64,000 nt of DNA from Hoyosella altamirensis (GTDB lineage: Bacteria; Actinomycetota; Actinomycetes; Mycobacteriales; Mycobacteriaceae): contig NZ_JACHWS010000001.1 of assembly GCF_014191505.1 (NCBI RefSeq), positions 930,001-994,000 on the forward strand, in the 5' to 3' direction. The notes under the pieces are model-generated. The model did no database searches. It was not told the DNA's origin and was given only the letters and a program-made list of their open reading frames with translations. Position 1 is the stretch's first letter, and every line of letters begins with the position of its first letter. A program made the translations under genes and the position numbers. Positions 17,223 through 25,266 of the stretch are shown piece by piece.

Positions 17223-18608
17223 ATGAGTTTTGATCTATCCCTGACCGGTGCACAGCAAGACCTCGTGGAACGTACCCACGCGTTCGCGGAGGACGTGATC
17301 CGGCCCGTCGCAGCCAAATATGACAAGGAACAGGCGTTCCCCTGGCCGGTTCTGGAGAAAGCCGCGGAGGCGGGCTTTTACGGCCCTCTCTTCTACCGTG
17401 ACCTGATCGGCGATCCAACTGGGCTTTCGCTGCCTCTGTTCATGGAGGAACTGTTCTGGGGATGTGCGGGAATCGGGCTCGCGGTCGTGATGCCTGCCCT
17501 TGCCCTCTCGTCGATCGGGCAGGCGGCGACCCCCGAGCAGATGCTGCGGTGGGCGCCGGAGTGTTTCGGCACCCCGGGTGACCTCAAGCTGGCGGCGCTG
17601 TGCGTCTCTGAACCTGAAGGTGGCAGCGACGTCCGCAACCTGCGTACGACTGCGAAGCGGGATGGCGACCACTGGATTATCGACGGTCACAAGATGTGGA
17701 TCGGTAATGGCGGAATCGCAAACGTGCATGTCGTCAATGCGACCGTCGACCCTGATCTGGGGCACCGCGGTCAAGCACTCTTCATCGTTCCGGGTGACAC
17801 GCCTGGCATCGAACTCGTCCGTAAACTCGACAAACTCGGCTGCCGCGCGTCGCATACTGCGGAGCTGCGCTTTCACGGCTGCCGCATCCCGGCGGATCAC
17901 TTGCTCGGTGGGGACGAGAAGCTGAACAAGAAGCTCGAACGGGCGCGCGCGGATGCCGAATCGCAGTCGGGCAAGCGGAAGTCGTCGACTCTCGGCACGT
18001 TTGAGCAGACTCGTCCAATGGTTGCGGCGCAGGCGCTCGGCATCGCGCGGGCGGCGCTGGAGTTCGCGACGGAGTACGCGAATCGGCGGGAAGCGTTTGG
18101 CGCGCCGATCATTGATAACCAAGGGGTCTCTTTCCCGCTCGCTGATATCGCGACGCAACTCGATGCTGCGCGATTGCTGACGTGGCGGGCGTCGTGGATG
18201 GGTGCCAACGGTGTGCCGTTCCAGCATGCGGAGGGCTCGATGTCGAAGCTCGCTGCGAGCGAAATCGCTGTCCGTGCGACGGAACAGGCGATTCAGACTT
18301 GTGGTGGCTGGGGCTATATCACCGACAACCCGGTGGAGAAGTGGTACCGGGACGCGAAGCTGTACACCATTTTCGAGGGGACCAGCGAGATCCAGCGCAT
18401 GGTGATCGGCAAGTCTTTAGGCGCGGCGGACGGCGCCCCTCCTCTGCATTTCGACCTGCCCGTTGATGGTGGACAGCTGAATCGGCAGTTCGGCCGGGGC
18501 ACCCCGCTGCGTACGCGACTTGGACAAGCAGCGCTGTCCGCTAAGGATCGCGTTCCCGCTCCTGCGCTGCGTGCCGCGATGAAGTTCCTTACCCCGCCGA
18601 ATAGGTGA
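17223..18608 (+). CDS. Acyl-CoA dehydrogenase (FadE)
   Basis: This 461-residue enzyme has CVSEPEGGSDVRNL at the flavin site, HKMWIGNGG and a C-terminal FEGTSEIQRMVIG with the catalytic Glu intact. The ATG follows GGAGG. A polar insert (about residues 235-258, rich in Lys, Arg and Glu) and a tail of roughly 50 residues beyond the catalytic loop make it longer than a typical 380-residue short-chain enzyme. It is divergent from the PAP2-lipid kinase gene by 21 bases and convergent with the wax ester synthase gene by 3 bases, a neighbourhood of neutral-lipid turnover. Chain-length preference is unknown. Confidence 0.94.
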   Translation: MSFDLSLTGAQQDLVERTHAFAEDVIRPVAAKYDKEQAFPWPVLEKAAEAGFYGPLFYRDLIGDPTGLSLPLFMEELFWGCAGIGLAVVMPALALSSIGQAATPEQMLRWAPECFGTPGDLKLAALCVSEPEGGSDVRNLRTTAKRDGDHWIIDGHKMWIGNGGIANVHVVNATVDPDLGHRGQALFIVPGDTPGIELVRKLDKLGCRASHTAELRFHGCRIPADHLLGGDEKLNKKLERARADAESQSGKRKSSTLGTFEQTRPMVAAQALGIARAALEFATEYANRREAFGAPIIDNQGVSFPLADIATQLDAARLLTWRASWMGANGVPFQHAEGSMSKLAASEIAVRATEQAIQTCGGWGYITDNPVEKWYRDAKLYTIFEGTSEIQRMVIGKSLGAADGAPPLHFDLPVDGGQLNRQFGRGTPLRTRLGQAALSAKDRVPAPALRAAMKFLTPPNR

Positions 18609-18611
18609 CGG

Positions 18612-19982
18612 CTACACACCCGCGGCGTTCTCAAGCGCGGTAAGGGATTCGTCGAGGTAACGCAACAGGTGCTGGAGGTGTGGCACTGACTGACGGCACC
18701 CGAGAATGCCGAAGTCGAGGGAATCTCCGTTGCTGGTCAGCGTGATGTTCAGGGCTAGTCCGTCCATGACGATCGAAGCGGGATAGATGCCGTCGAGCCG
18801 GGCACCGTTCCAGTACAACGGTTTCTTGGGGCCAGGCACGTTCGAGATGACAACGTTGAAGGAGGGCGGGGTGATGCCAGCGAGCCCCGAGGCGCTAGTC
18901 AGGCCGAACGGACCCGCAAGCGTCGCACCGAGCGCGATTGCCTGAAGTGGGGAGAGGCCGGACATCATTTCCTTCGCCTGTCCCATCGACCTTCTGATCG
19001 CCTTCATTCGTGCCAGCGGATCGTCTTCGTCAGTGCCGAGACTGGTCATCACCAGAGAGACGGCATTACCGCCGTCGCGCTCTCCGGTGAGCGCGTGCAG
19101 TGACACCGGCACGAACGCGATGAGCGGCTTGTCGGGGAGTGCGTTCTGCGAGATGAGGTATTCGCGCAGCGCGCCGCCGCACATTCCCAGAACGACGTCG
19201 TTAAGGGTGCACCCAAGCTCCGACGCAACACCCTTCAGCCGCGCGATCGGCCATGATTGCGCCGCGAAACGCCGGGCGCCACCGATCGGCACGTTGAACA
19301 TGGATCGGGGTGCGCGCAAGGGGAGTGGGATATCGCGCTCACGCATGATCTGGCGCCCGATGCGGTACGCGGCGGGAACTGAACCTGCGACCTCACCTGT
19401 CAGGCTGAGCCCGGTTTTCGCGAGTGACAGCGGATTCATGCTGCGGCCAGGCTTCGATCGCCGCGGTGACCGTGGAGCGAAAGGGGCCGCGAGATGTTCG
19501 TCAGCCGGGTCGTCGGACAGACTGTTCTGCAGAAGGCGCAGTGCTGAGACACCGTCGACGAGTGCGTGGTGAATTTTCGTGTACACCGCGAGCCGCCCAT
19601 CCGAAAGGCCCTCGACGATGTTCATTTCCCACAACGGCCGGTGCCGGTCAAGAAGCGCGGAATGCCAGAGCGAAGCGGCTTCGAAGAGTTCCCTGATCCG
19701 GCCCGGCCGGGGGAGCGCGGAGAGGCGGACGTGGTATTCGAGATCGACGTCAGCGTCTTCGATCCAGGTGAGATTTCTCAGCGTGTTGAGCGGGGTCCCC
19801 GGGCGCCGGCGGAATGTCGACGATATTTCAGGTGCGCTGATCAGTTCAGTGTGCAGTTGGCGGGCGAAGTCGTCACCCGCGCCGTCTGGGAGGGTGAACA
19901 GCTCAAGCCCTCCGACATGCATGGGATGTTCCCGGGATTCGAGCCCAAGGAAGATGAAGTCGTTCGGTGCCATGAGCCGCAT
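18612..19982 (-). CDS. Wax ester synthase/diacylglycerol acyltransferase (WS/DGAT)
   Basis: This protein of about 456 residues esterifies acyl-CoA to a fatty alcohol or diacylglycerol, producing storage lipid. The catalytic HHALVDG sits near residue 134, and NDFIFLGLESREHPMHVGGL is the usual N-terminal opening. LNDVVLGMCGGALREYL and VVISNVPGP are the conserved C-terminal motifs. The start is chosen at ATG 19982; an upstream ATG (20018) and a downstream one (19973) are possible, none with a clear ribosome site. Neighbouring FadE and lipid phosphatase/kinase genes fit triacylglycerol or wax metabolism, common in Mycobacteriales. Confidence 0.94.
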   Translation of the reverse strand: MRLMAPNDFIFLGLESREHPMHVGGLELFTLPDGAGDDFARQLHTELISAPEISSTFRRRPGTPLNTLRNLTWIEDADVDLEYHVRLSALPRPGRIRELFEAASLWHSALLDRHRPLWEMNIVEGLSDGRLAVYTKIHHALVDGVSALRLLQNSLSDDPADEHLAAPFAPRSPRRSKPGRSMNPLSLAKTGLSLTGEVAGSVPAAYRIGRQIMRERDIPLPLRAPRSMFNVPIGGARRFAAQSWPIARLKGVASELGCTLNDVVLGMCGGALREYLISQNALPDKPLIAFVPVSLHALTGERDGGNAVSLVMTSLGTDEDDPLARMKAIRRSMGQAKEMMSGLSPLQAIALGATLAGPFGLTSASGLAGITPPSFNVVISNVPGPKKPLYWNGARLDGIYPASIVMDGLALNITLTSNGDSLDFGILGCRQSVPHLQHLLRYLDESLTALENAAGV

Positions 19983-20042
19983 GGTCAGAGTGTAAGCCGG
20001 ATCACAGAGCCATCGCACTTAAAGGCAGCCAATCCCGAAAGT

Positions 20043-20091
20043 GCAACTAGATGGTTGCGGCAACCGGGAGAGTGTGCAACCATCTAGTTGC
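20043..20091. promoter_or_regulatory. Perfect 16-bp inverted repeat, candidate ArsR operator
   Basis: GCAACTAGATGGTTGC (20043-20058) and GCAACCATCTAGTTGC (20076-20091) are exact reverse complements with 17 bases between. Each is followed by a short mirror, GGTTGCGGCAACC at 20053-20065 and GTTGCAGCAAC at 20087-20097, so the arms also act as overlapping GTTGC/GCAAC sites. The repeat lies 25 bases upstream of the SRPBCC start in the only promoter region of the SRPBCC-ArsR operon. Autoregulation by ArsR is inference. Confidence 0.7.
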
Positions 20092-20116
20092 AGCAACCAA
20101 ACGCTTTGGAGGAAAG

Positions 20117-20587
20117 ATGAACACTGACCTTGACCGCATCGAACGTCAGATTGATATCGAGGCCCCGGCCAGCCGTGTCTGGACGCTGATCTCAGAACCC
20201 GGCTGGTTCATCAACGACGGCGCCATCGTCGAGCATAAAATCGATCAGAATGGCGACGTGAGCGTCGTCCACGACCCAGTCCACGGTGCATTCTCGTTTC
20301 AGACCGTAGAGCTTGTAGAGCCCAGATATGCCGCGTTCCGGTGGCTCGGCGGGGACGCTGGCTCGACGCTCGTCGAGTTCTGGATCGACGAGCGAAACGA
20401 CGGAAGCGTGTCGCTCCGCGTGGCCGAAAGCGGCTTCTCCACACTTACGGTCTCTGAAGAGGAGCGGCGCAGGAAGATCGACGACAACACGGAAGGCTGG
20501 GAAACTGAACTCGCCGCTGCGCGTTCGTACCTGACCCCTTCGGTGCGGGAACCAGCAACCGCAGAACGAGCAGCCGGGCGGGGATGA
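20117..20587 (+). CDS. SRPBCC-domain protein (START/AHSA1-like)
   Basis: This 156-residue protein starts at ATG 20117, directly after GGAGGAAAG. The fold is SRPBCC/AHSA1-like: RIERQIDIEAPASRVWTLIS at the N-terminus and a long C-terminal helix with YLTP near residue 140. Such proteins bind a hydrophobic ligand in a deep pocket; the ligand is unknown. It is coupled by ATGA to a downstream ArsR regulator. This SRPBCC-ArsR pairing is widespread in actinobacteria, where the partner may sense or process the inducing compound. The extended charged tail after residue 140 is poorly conserved in the family. Confidence 0.88.
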   Translation: MNTDLDRIERQIDIEAPASRVWTLISEPGWFINDGAIVEHKIDQNGDVSVVHDPVHGAFSFQTVELVEPRYAAFRWLGGDAGSTLVEFWIDERNDGSVSLRVAESGFSTLTVSEEERRRKIDDNTEGWETELAAARSYLTPSVREPATAERAAGRG

Positions 20588-20922
20588 ATCGGATGCCGTC
20601 CTCAACCTTCGCTCCGGCGTTCGCGGCGCTGGGCGACGAGACCAGGTGGAACATCCTGGTTCGTCTCGGCGAGGCGCCAGCATCCGCATCCACGCTAGCC
20701 GGTGAATTCCCCATCAGCCGCCAGGCCATCGTCAAGCATCTCGAAATTCTGCGCACGGCTGGGCTCGCCGAAGCCGAGAAGCGCGGACGCGAGATGATAT
20801 ACAGCCCGTTGGGATCTCGGATCAGCACGCTGGGCCGGGATCTCCAGCGGATCGCGGACAGCTGGGATCAGCGACTGGCACGGATCAAGGCGGTCGCGGA
20901 ATCCGGAGAGCGCCCGGAGTGA
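20584..20922 (+). CDS. ArsR-family winged-helix regulator
   Basis: This 112-residue regulator has a winged helix at about residues 12-80: FAALGDETRWNILVRLGE, then the recognition helix in ISRQAIVKHLEILRTAGL and the wing in RGREMIYSP. No cysteine or histidine cluster for metal binding is visible (there is no CxC), so a non-metal ligand is likely. It overlaps the SRPBCC gene by ATGA and is transcribed with it from the promoter carrying the perfect inverted repeat at 20043-20091. It is followed by a strong hairpin at 20950. Confidence 0.92.
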   Translation: MNRMPSSTFAPAFAALGDETRWNILVRLGEAPASASTLAGEFPISRQAIVKHLEILRTAGLAEAEKRGREMIYSPLGSRISTLGRDLQRIADSWDQRLARIKAVAESGERPE

Positions 20923-20949
20923 CGCACATCGTTTCCACGGCACACCGTC

Positions 20950-20992
20950 TCTCCCGGCCACACACCCCTGCAGCGGGTGTGTGGCCGGGAGA
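20950..20992. terminator. Long perfect hairpin ending the SRPBCC-arsR operon
   Basis: Arms at 20950-20967 (TCTCCCGGCCACACACCC) and 20975-20992 are perfect 18-bp complements with a 7-base loop, CTGCAGC. It begins 27 bases after the arsR stop. No T-run follows; instead part of the right arm is echoed (GGGTGTGTG at 20995-21003). Confidence 0.8.
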
Positions 20993-21037
20993 ACGGGTGT
21001 GTGATGAGGTCAGGGCGGGGCCATTACACTGATCGCG

Positions 21038-21655
21038 ATGCTGTATTCGCTGTCCAGCGGTGACCGGCCTCGCGTCGAGACCGAAATTAAGCGTTCCAGA
21101 TTCATCGCCGAGTTACGCCGCGCGGACGATGTAGACGCCGCGATGCGCCTGGTGACGGATGCGCGCGCGGAGCACTCCAGTGCCCGGCATCACTGCTTCG
21201 CGTGCATCATCGGCGATGAGGGGGAGTCTCGAGTCGAAAGGTCCAGCGACGATGGGGAACCGGGCGGCACGGCGGGTATCCCCATGCTGCAGGTTCTCAA
21301 AGCACGCGACCTGGTGAATGTCGCTGTCGTGGTGAGCAGGTATTTCGGCGGGGTGAAGCTGGGGGCGGGCGGACTGGTCCGGGCGTACTCGGGTGCTGTC
21401 TCCGCCGCGGTCGACGCCGCCAACCTCGTACCGAGGACTCGATACGAGACGTTCTTGCTCGTCGTCGAGCACGCCCAAGCCGGCCGGCTGGAGGCGGAGC
21501 TGCGTGGCCGCGGGATCGACGTGTCCCACGTCGACTACGCGGAACAAGCGACCCTCACTCTCACGTCCAATGAGCCGGAACAACTCGCGTCGACAGTCGC
21601 CGAGCTCACCGGGGGACATGGCGAGCTGCTCCCTGCCGGACATATCTGGAAATAG
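21038..21655 (+). CDS. YigZ/IMPACT-family protein
   Basis: This 205-residue protein has the UPF0029/IMPACT N-terminal domain (KRSRFIAELRRADDVD, then SARHHCFACIIG, DDGEPGGTAGIPML and VVVSRYFGGVKLGAGGLVRAY). A short ferredoxin-like C-terminal domain follows. Eukaryotic IMPACT modulates translation through GCN1; the bacterial role is not firmly established. The length matches E. coli YigZ. It stands alone between two strong hairpins (20950 and 21677) and so is probably a single-gene transcription unit. Confidence 0.94.
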   Translation: MLYSLSSGDRPRVETEIKRSRFIAELRRADDVDAAMRLVTDARAEHSSARHHCFACIIGDEGESRVERSSDDGEPGGTAGIPMLQVLKARDLVNVAVVVSRYFGGVKLGAGGLVRAYSGAVSAAVDAANLVPRTRYETFLLVVEHAQAGRLEAELRGRGIDVSHVDYAEQATLTLTSNEPEQLASTVAELTGGHGELLPAGHIWK

Positions 21656-21676
21656 GTCGTGCATGGATGGCGATTG

Positions 21677-21753
21677 CGCTGCGGCAGTGGCCCTCTCCTT
21701 CCACTAGCCGCAGCGTTCTCGCCTCCCCGTGGACGCCTTCCTCTCGCGTCCAC
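21677..21753. terminator. Two consecutive hairpins after the YigZ-family gene
   Basis: The first stem pairs CGCTGCGGCAGTGG (21677-21690) with 21701-21715, with a single bulged A. The second pairs GTGGACGC (21729-21736) with GCGTCCAC (21746-21753) perfectly. Both lie in the 249-base gap before the S33 peptidase gene. The remainder of the gap is AT-richer (AGTAATTAAATG near 21880) and probably holds that gene's promoter. Confidence 0.65.
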
Positions 21754-21904
21754 CAATAAATGACGCCGTCCCGGACCAATCGGTTCCAGTGAAATCAGGT
21801 CTTTTCGGATCTATTGCGCAGTAAGGACTTCCGAGCGTGCGGATCGCCTGCGCACCCGATAAGGTCCCCATAGCAACGACGAGTAATTAAATGGGGGTTG
21901 GATC

Positions 21905-23464
21905 GTGGGTGCGGTGCGGGCTGGAACTACGGCGGTTGCTACTGCGAGTCTGCTAGCGGGTACGGCGCTGTTGCTTCCCGGCCACGCGGTCGCGGAACCA
22001 GCCGACTTGGACTGGGGTCCGTGCCCCGAAGGAAGCTACGTCGAGACCGCGCAATGCGCAGAAGTCGAAGTGCCGCGCGACTACGCGAACCCAGACGGGC
22101 CGACGATTGAACTGACAGTGAGCAAGCTTCCCGCGCAGGGCCCGAAACGAGGCGTCCTGTTCGGCAACCCCGGCGGACCCGGTGGCAGTGCGCTTCCGAT
22201 GTTCGAAGACAACCAACTGTTCAGCTGGCCGCAAGAACTGCGCAATGAATGGGACCTCATAGGGGTGCAGCCTCGCGGGCTTCCTTTCGCCACCGCCCTT
22301 GAATGCACCCCACCGCTCGACATTACGACGGCCACAATCAACTATGGCGGTGCCACACGCGCGATGTGCGACGCGCAAGACCCCGGATACACAGCCACCA
22401 TCACCACCGAAACAACCGCGCGTGACTGGGAAGAAGTGCGCCGCAAACTCGGTGACGAGCGGATCAGCATTTTCGGACTGTCGTACGGCACGTTCCTGGG
22501 TTCGACGTACGCCACGCTATTCCCGCAGCATGTCGACCGTCTGGTCCTAGATTCCGCGATGGACCCGGACTGGGCGTGGAACGAAGTTCTCTGGCAGCAG
22601 AACGACGGTTACAAGCAGCGCGTGTACGCGATGATGCAGTGGATCGCCGACAATGACGAGACTTACGGTCTGGGGGATACCCCGCTGAAGGTGTACCAGC
22701 GCTGGTCAGAAGTTGTCGCCACGGAAGCAGGTGCGTCACCCACACTGGTACCGCCCGCCGCGCAGATCGGGGATGTACCGCCAGCGCTCACCGACTTCGC
22801 TGAGCAGTACATCGCGGGCATCAACCTCACCGAAGGTGCGCGAACCCAGTTCGAAGGCTGGCTGTCGAACATCATCACGCCGTCGCAGATGATGTCGACG
22901 GTTTACGGGCTGACTCGTGAGGCTGCACCCCAGCGCGACATGTGGCCACTCGTTGCCCAGTCGATCCGGAACGGGGGCACGGATCCCGCGGCGTTCGAGA
23001 TGGACGACGTCATCATCAATGAGCTGCTCCAGTTCCAGGCGATGCAGAACGTCATCATGTGCAACGAGAACCAGGTCGCCGCACGCCCATGGGACTACCC
23101 GGCATTCCTCGCGCACAGCTTCCTCAGCGGTGACATGTTCGAGCTCATCGGATACACGTTCAGCTCCGGGGCGGCGTGCGCTGGCGCGCCTCCCGTCACC
23201 GTCCCGGTCGACGTCACCAATAAGGGTTTGGCCGTTCAGCCGCTGCAGCTGCAGTCGCGGCAGGATCCGCAAACTCCCTACACCGGCGGCCTGAGCATGT
23301 CGGAGCGGATGGGATCACACTTGATCAGTGTCGATGGCGGTGATCATGGCGCGTTCGCCAAAGGCAATGGGGTCGTCGACGCGGCTGTCGTCGAATACCT
23401 TCGCACCGGCGCCACCGATGTCGTCACCGCGCCTGAAGCCCCGATCCGTGCACCGTTGCTGTAA
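21905..23464 (+). CDS. Secreted alpha/beta-hydrolase, S33 tripeptidyl-aminopeptidase-like
   Basis: This 519-residue protein starts at GTG. An N-terminal signal peptide ends near AVAEPADLDWGPC. The alpha/beta-hydrolase core shows the oxyanion segment GNPGGPGGS and the nucleophile in GLSYGTFLGS. A TAP-like C-terminal domain supplies the acid (QSRQDPQTPYTGG) and the His (GGDHGAF). Homologues cleave short peptides from the N-terminus outside the cell. Several cysteines (CPEG, CAEVEV, MCNENQ, AACAG) could form disulfides, as expected for an exported enzyme. It appears to have its own promoter and is followed by a DedA-like gene. Confidence 0.92.
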   Translation: MGAVRAGTTAVATASLLAGTALLLPGHAVAEPADLDWGPCPEGSYVETAQCAEVEVPRDYANPDGPTIELTVSKLPAQGPKRGVLFGNPGGPGGSALPMFEDNQLFSWPQELRNEWDLIGVQPRGLPFATALECTPPLDITTATINYGGATRAMCDAQDPGYTATITTETTARDWEEVRRKLGDERISIFGLSYGTFLGSTYATLFPQHVDRLVLDSAMDPDWAWNEVLWQQNDGYKQRVYAMMQWIADNDETYGLGDTPLKVYQRWSEVVATEAGASPTLVPPAAQIGDVPPALTDFAEQYIAGINLTEGARTQFEGWLSNIITPSQMMSTVYGLTREAAPQRDMWPLVAQSIRNGGTDPAAFEMDDVIINELLQFQAMQNVIMCNENQVAARPWDYPAFLAHSFLSGDMFELIGYTFSSGAACAGAPPVTVPVDVTNKGLAVQPLQLQSRQDPQTPYTGGLSMSERMGSHLISVDGGDHGAFAKGNGVVDAAVVEYLRTGATDVVTAPEAPIRAPLL

Positions 23465-23539
23465 GGGGACCCTGCAGGGACGATCCGATATTGAGTAATC
23501 TCGTCCGATGACAGGTGTTCACCGGCGGAGGGACGCGGT

Positions 23540-24022
23540 ATGGAGTACACGTTCCTTGAAGGACGGTCGGTGGTCGTTGTTTATCTCGCGCTGCTCGGCA
23601 TCGTTTTTCTGCGCGCCCAGGCCACCTACTGGATAGGCCGGGGACTCGGTGCGGGTGTTCACCGGTCCAGGCTGGGTGATCGGCTCGGCGACAAACTGGA
23701 GCGGGCTGAAGGGGCGATCAACCGGTACGGTCCGCCCGCGGTGACGGTTTCGTTCCTCACGATCGGCGTGCAGACGGCGATCAACCTGACCGCCGGGGCG
23801 ATGCGCATGCGCTTTGTCCGCTACTTGATCGCAATGTTCGCGGGCTGCCTGATGTGGGCGGCGATCTACACCTTCGGCGGTCTCGCCGTGATGACGGCCT
23901 GGGTGTCGATGTTTACGCAGTCACCACTGCTTGCCGTCGGCGCTCTCGCCGCCATCGCGGGACTGATCGGGATTATCGTCTGGCGCCGCAAGCAGCGCGC
24001 CGTAGCGGCTCACGAGGTGTAG
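23540..24022 (+). CDS. DedA-family (SNARE-associated) membrane protein
   Basis: This 160-residue membrane protein has the DedA core: an N-terminal hydrophobic segment (VVVVYLALLGIVFLRAQATYWIG), a glycine-rich ERAEGAINRYGPPAVTVSFL motif, and FVRYLIAMFAGCLMWAAIYTFGG. DedA proteins are membrane-lipid transporters or flippases needed for envelope homeostasis. At 160 residues it is shorter than the usual 200 or so, lacking part of the N-terminal re-entrant region. The next gene begins 9 bases later with a strong AGGAGG, so the two are likely cotranscribed. Confidence 0.85.
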   Translation: MEYTFLEGRSVVVVYLALLGIVFLRAQATYWIGRGLGAGVHRSRLGDRLGDKLERAEGAINRYGPPAVTVSFLTIGVQTAINLTAGAMRMRFVRYLIAMFAGCLMWAAIYTFGGLAVMTAWVSMFTQSPLLAVGALAAIAGLIGIIVWRRKQRAVAAHEV

Positions 24023-24031
24023 GAGGAGCAA

Positions 24032-25099
24032 GTGCTGCACTTGATGCCGCTGTCAGCGTGGCGTGCCCAGTCCGGCGCCTGGATCCGCCCCGCCTCCCTA
24101 GCAAGCGAGGGCTTCATTCACTGCACCAGCGACGAAGCGACGCTCACTGCGGTAGCGAATCGTTTCTATCGCGATCAGCCGGGTGACTTTGTGGTGCTTG
24201 TCATCGATCCGGAAGCGGTGTCCGCAGAGATCCGGCATGAAGCTGCCCAGCCCGCCCCGCCGCCAGGAGTTGCAAGCGACGTGTTGTTCCCGCACGTGTA
24301 TGGCCCGATTGAAATCAGCGCGGTCGTCTCGACGATGTATGCGCGCCGGAATCCGGATGGCGAGTTTGTGGGATTCGACGCCCGGCCGCGGCTGAATACC
24401 TTTTTGCTACTTCCCGGAGCGGGTTCGGATTCGTGGTACTGGCACCGGGTTGCGCCCCTCCTGGAGGCGGCCGGCAATAGCGTCGTAGCTCCTGACCTGC
24501 CCGTGGACGATGATTCCGCCGGGTTTCCGGAGTACACCGATGTTGCGGCACGTGCCGTTGCTGACGTATCGGGACGGCCGCTCATCATTGTCGGGCAATC
24601 GATGGGTGCGTTCACCGCTGTCATGACCGCGGAACGCGTACCTACTTCGATGCTGGTTCTTGTTGGTGCCATGATCCCGGCGCCCGGTGAAACTGGTGGC
24701 GCGTGGTGGGGTAACACGGGGCAAGAAGCGGCACAGAAGGCCTACGCAGTCGAGGAAGGCCGCAATCCCGAAGCTGCCTTCGATCCGTTCGAACTGTTCC
24801 TCCATGACGTGCCGCCCGACGTTGTCGAAGCGAGTGCCGAGCACGTACGGAACCAGTCCGAAACGCCGTTCACGACAGCCTGGATGGGGCCGGAGTGGCC
24901 GAGCATTCCCACCAAAGTCATTGCGGCGCGCTATGACCGGTTGTTCCCGCTGCCGTTCATGCAGAAGATCAGCCGGGACAGGCTGGGAATCGAGCCGGAG
25001 ATAATTGATTCAGGCCACCTGTCAGCGCTGGCCAAGCCACACGATCTGGCTGCGAGGCTGCTGAGCTACGCGAGTGAACTCGACAGTCCGCCCCGCTGA
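24032..25099 (+). CDS. DUF952 domain fused to an alpha/beta-hydrolase
   Basis: This 355-residue protein starts at GTG 24032, preceded by AGGAGG. Residues 1 to about 105 are a DUF952 domain (WRAQSGAWIRPASL, EGFIHCTSDEATL, FPHVYGPIEISAVV), normally a free-standing protein. From about residue 120 an alpha/beta-hydrolase follows: FLLLPGAGSDSWYWHRV, nucleophile elbow VGQSMGAF, acid near AARYDRLFP and His in DSGHLSAL. The join is continuous with no stop or frameshift signature. The hydrolase half resembles small esterases and methylesterases; the substrate is unknown. The fusion suggests the two activities act together. Confidence 0.88.
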   Translation: MLHLMPLSAWRAQSGAWIRPASLASEGFIHCTSDEATLTAVANRFYRDQPGDFVVLVIDPEAVSAEIRHEAAQPAPPPGVASDVLFPHVYGPIEISAVVSTMYARRNPDGEFVGFDARPRLNTFLLLPGAGSDSWYWHRVAPLLEAAGNSVVAPDLPVDDDSAGFPEYTDVAARAVADVSGRPLIIVGQSMGAFTAVMTAERVPTSMLVLVGAMIPAPGETGGAWWGNTGQEAAQKAYAVEEGRNPEAAFDPFELFLHDVPPDVVEASAEHVRNQSETPFTTAWMGPEWPSIPTKVIAARYDRLFPLPFMQKISRDRLGIEPEIIDSGHLSALAKPHDLAARLLSYASELDSPPR

Positions 25100-25165
25100 A
25101 TTCATCTGCTGCGTCACACACGTAACTCTGGAAACGTCAGCTAGGGGAGGGCGCTGCCTGACCCC

Positions 25166-25210
25166 TGTACCAAACGTGCAATTCCCATCCCGTTTTGTAC
25201 GTTCGGTACA
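25166..25210. promoter_or_regulatory. Inverted repeat upstream of MFS gene
   Basis: TGTACCAAACGT (25166-25177) and ACGTTCGGTACA (25199-25210) are complementary at 11 of 12 positions with 21 bases between. A further GTAC half-word occurs at 25197. The repeat lies 57 bases before the MFS start, in the 167-base promoter gap. No regulator gene is adjacent, so any binding protein would act in trans. Confidence 0.45.
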
Positions 25211-25266
25211 TGGTGGAAAAACGCAATACTGTCCGGCGAGTGTCATCATGGGAGTAGCGTTATCGC

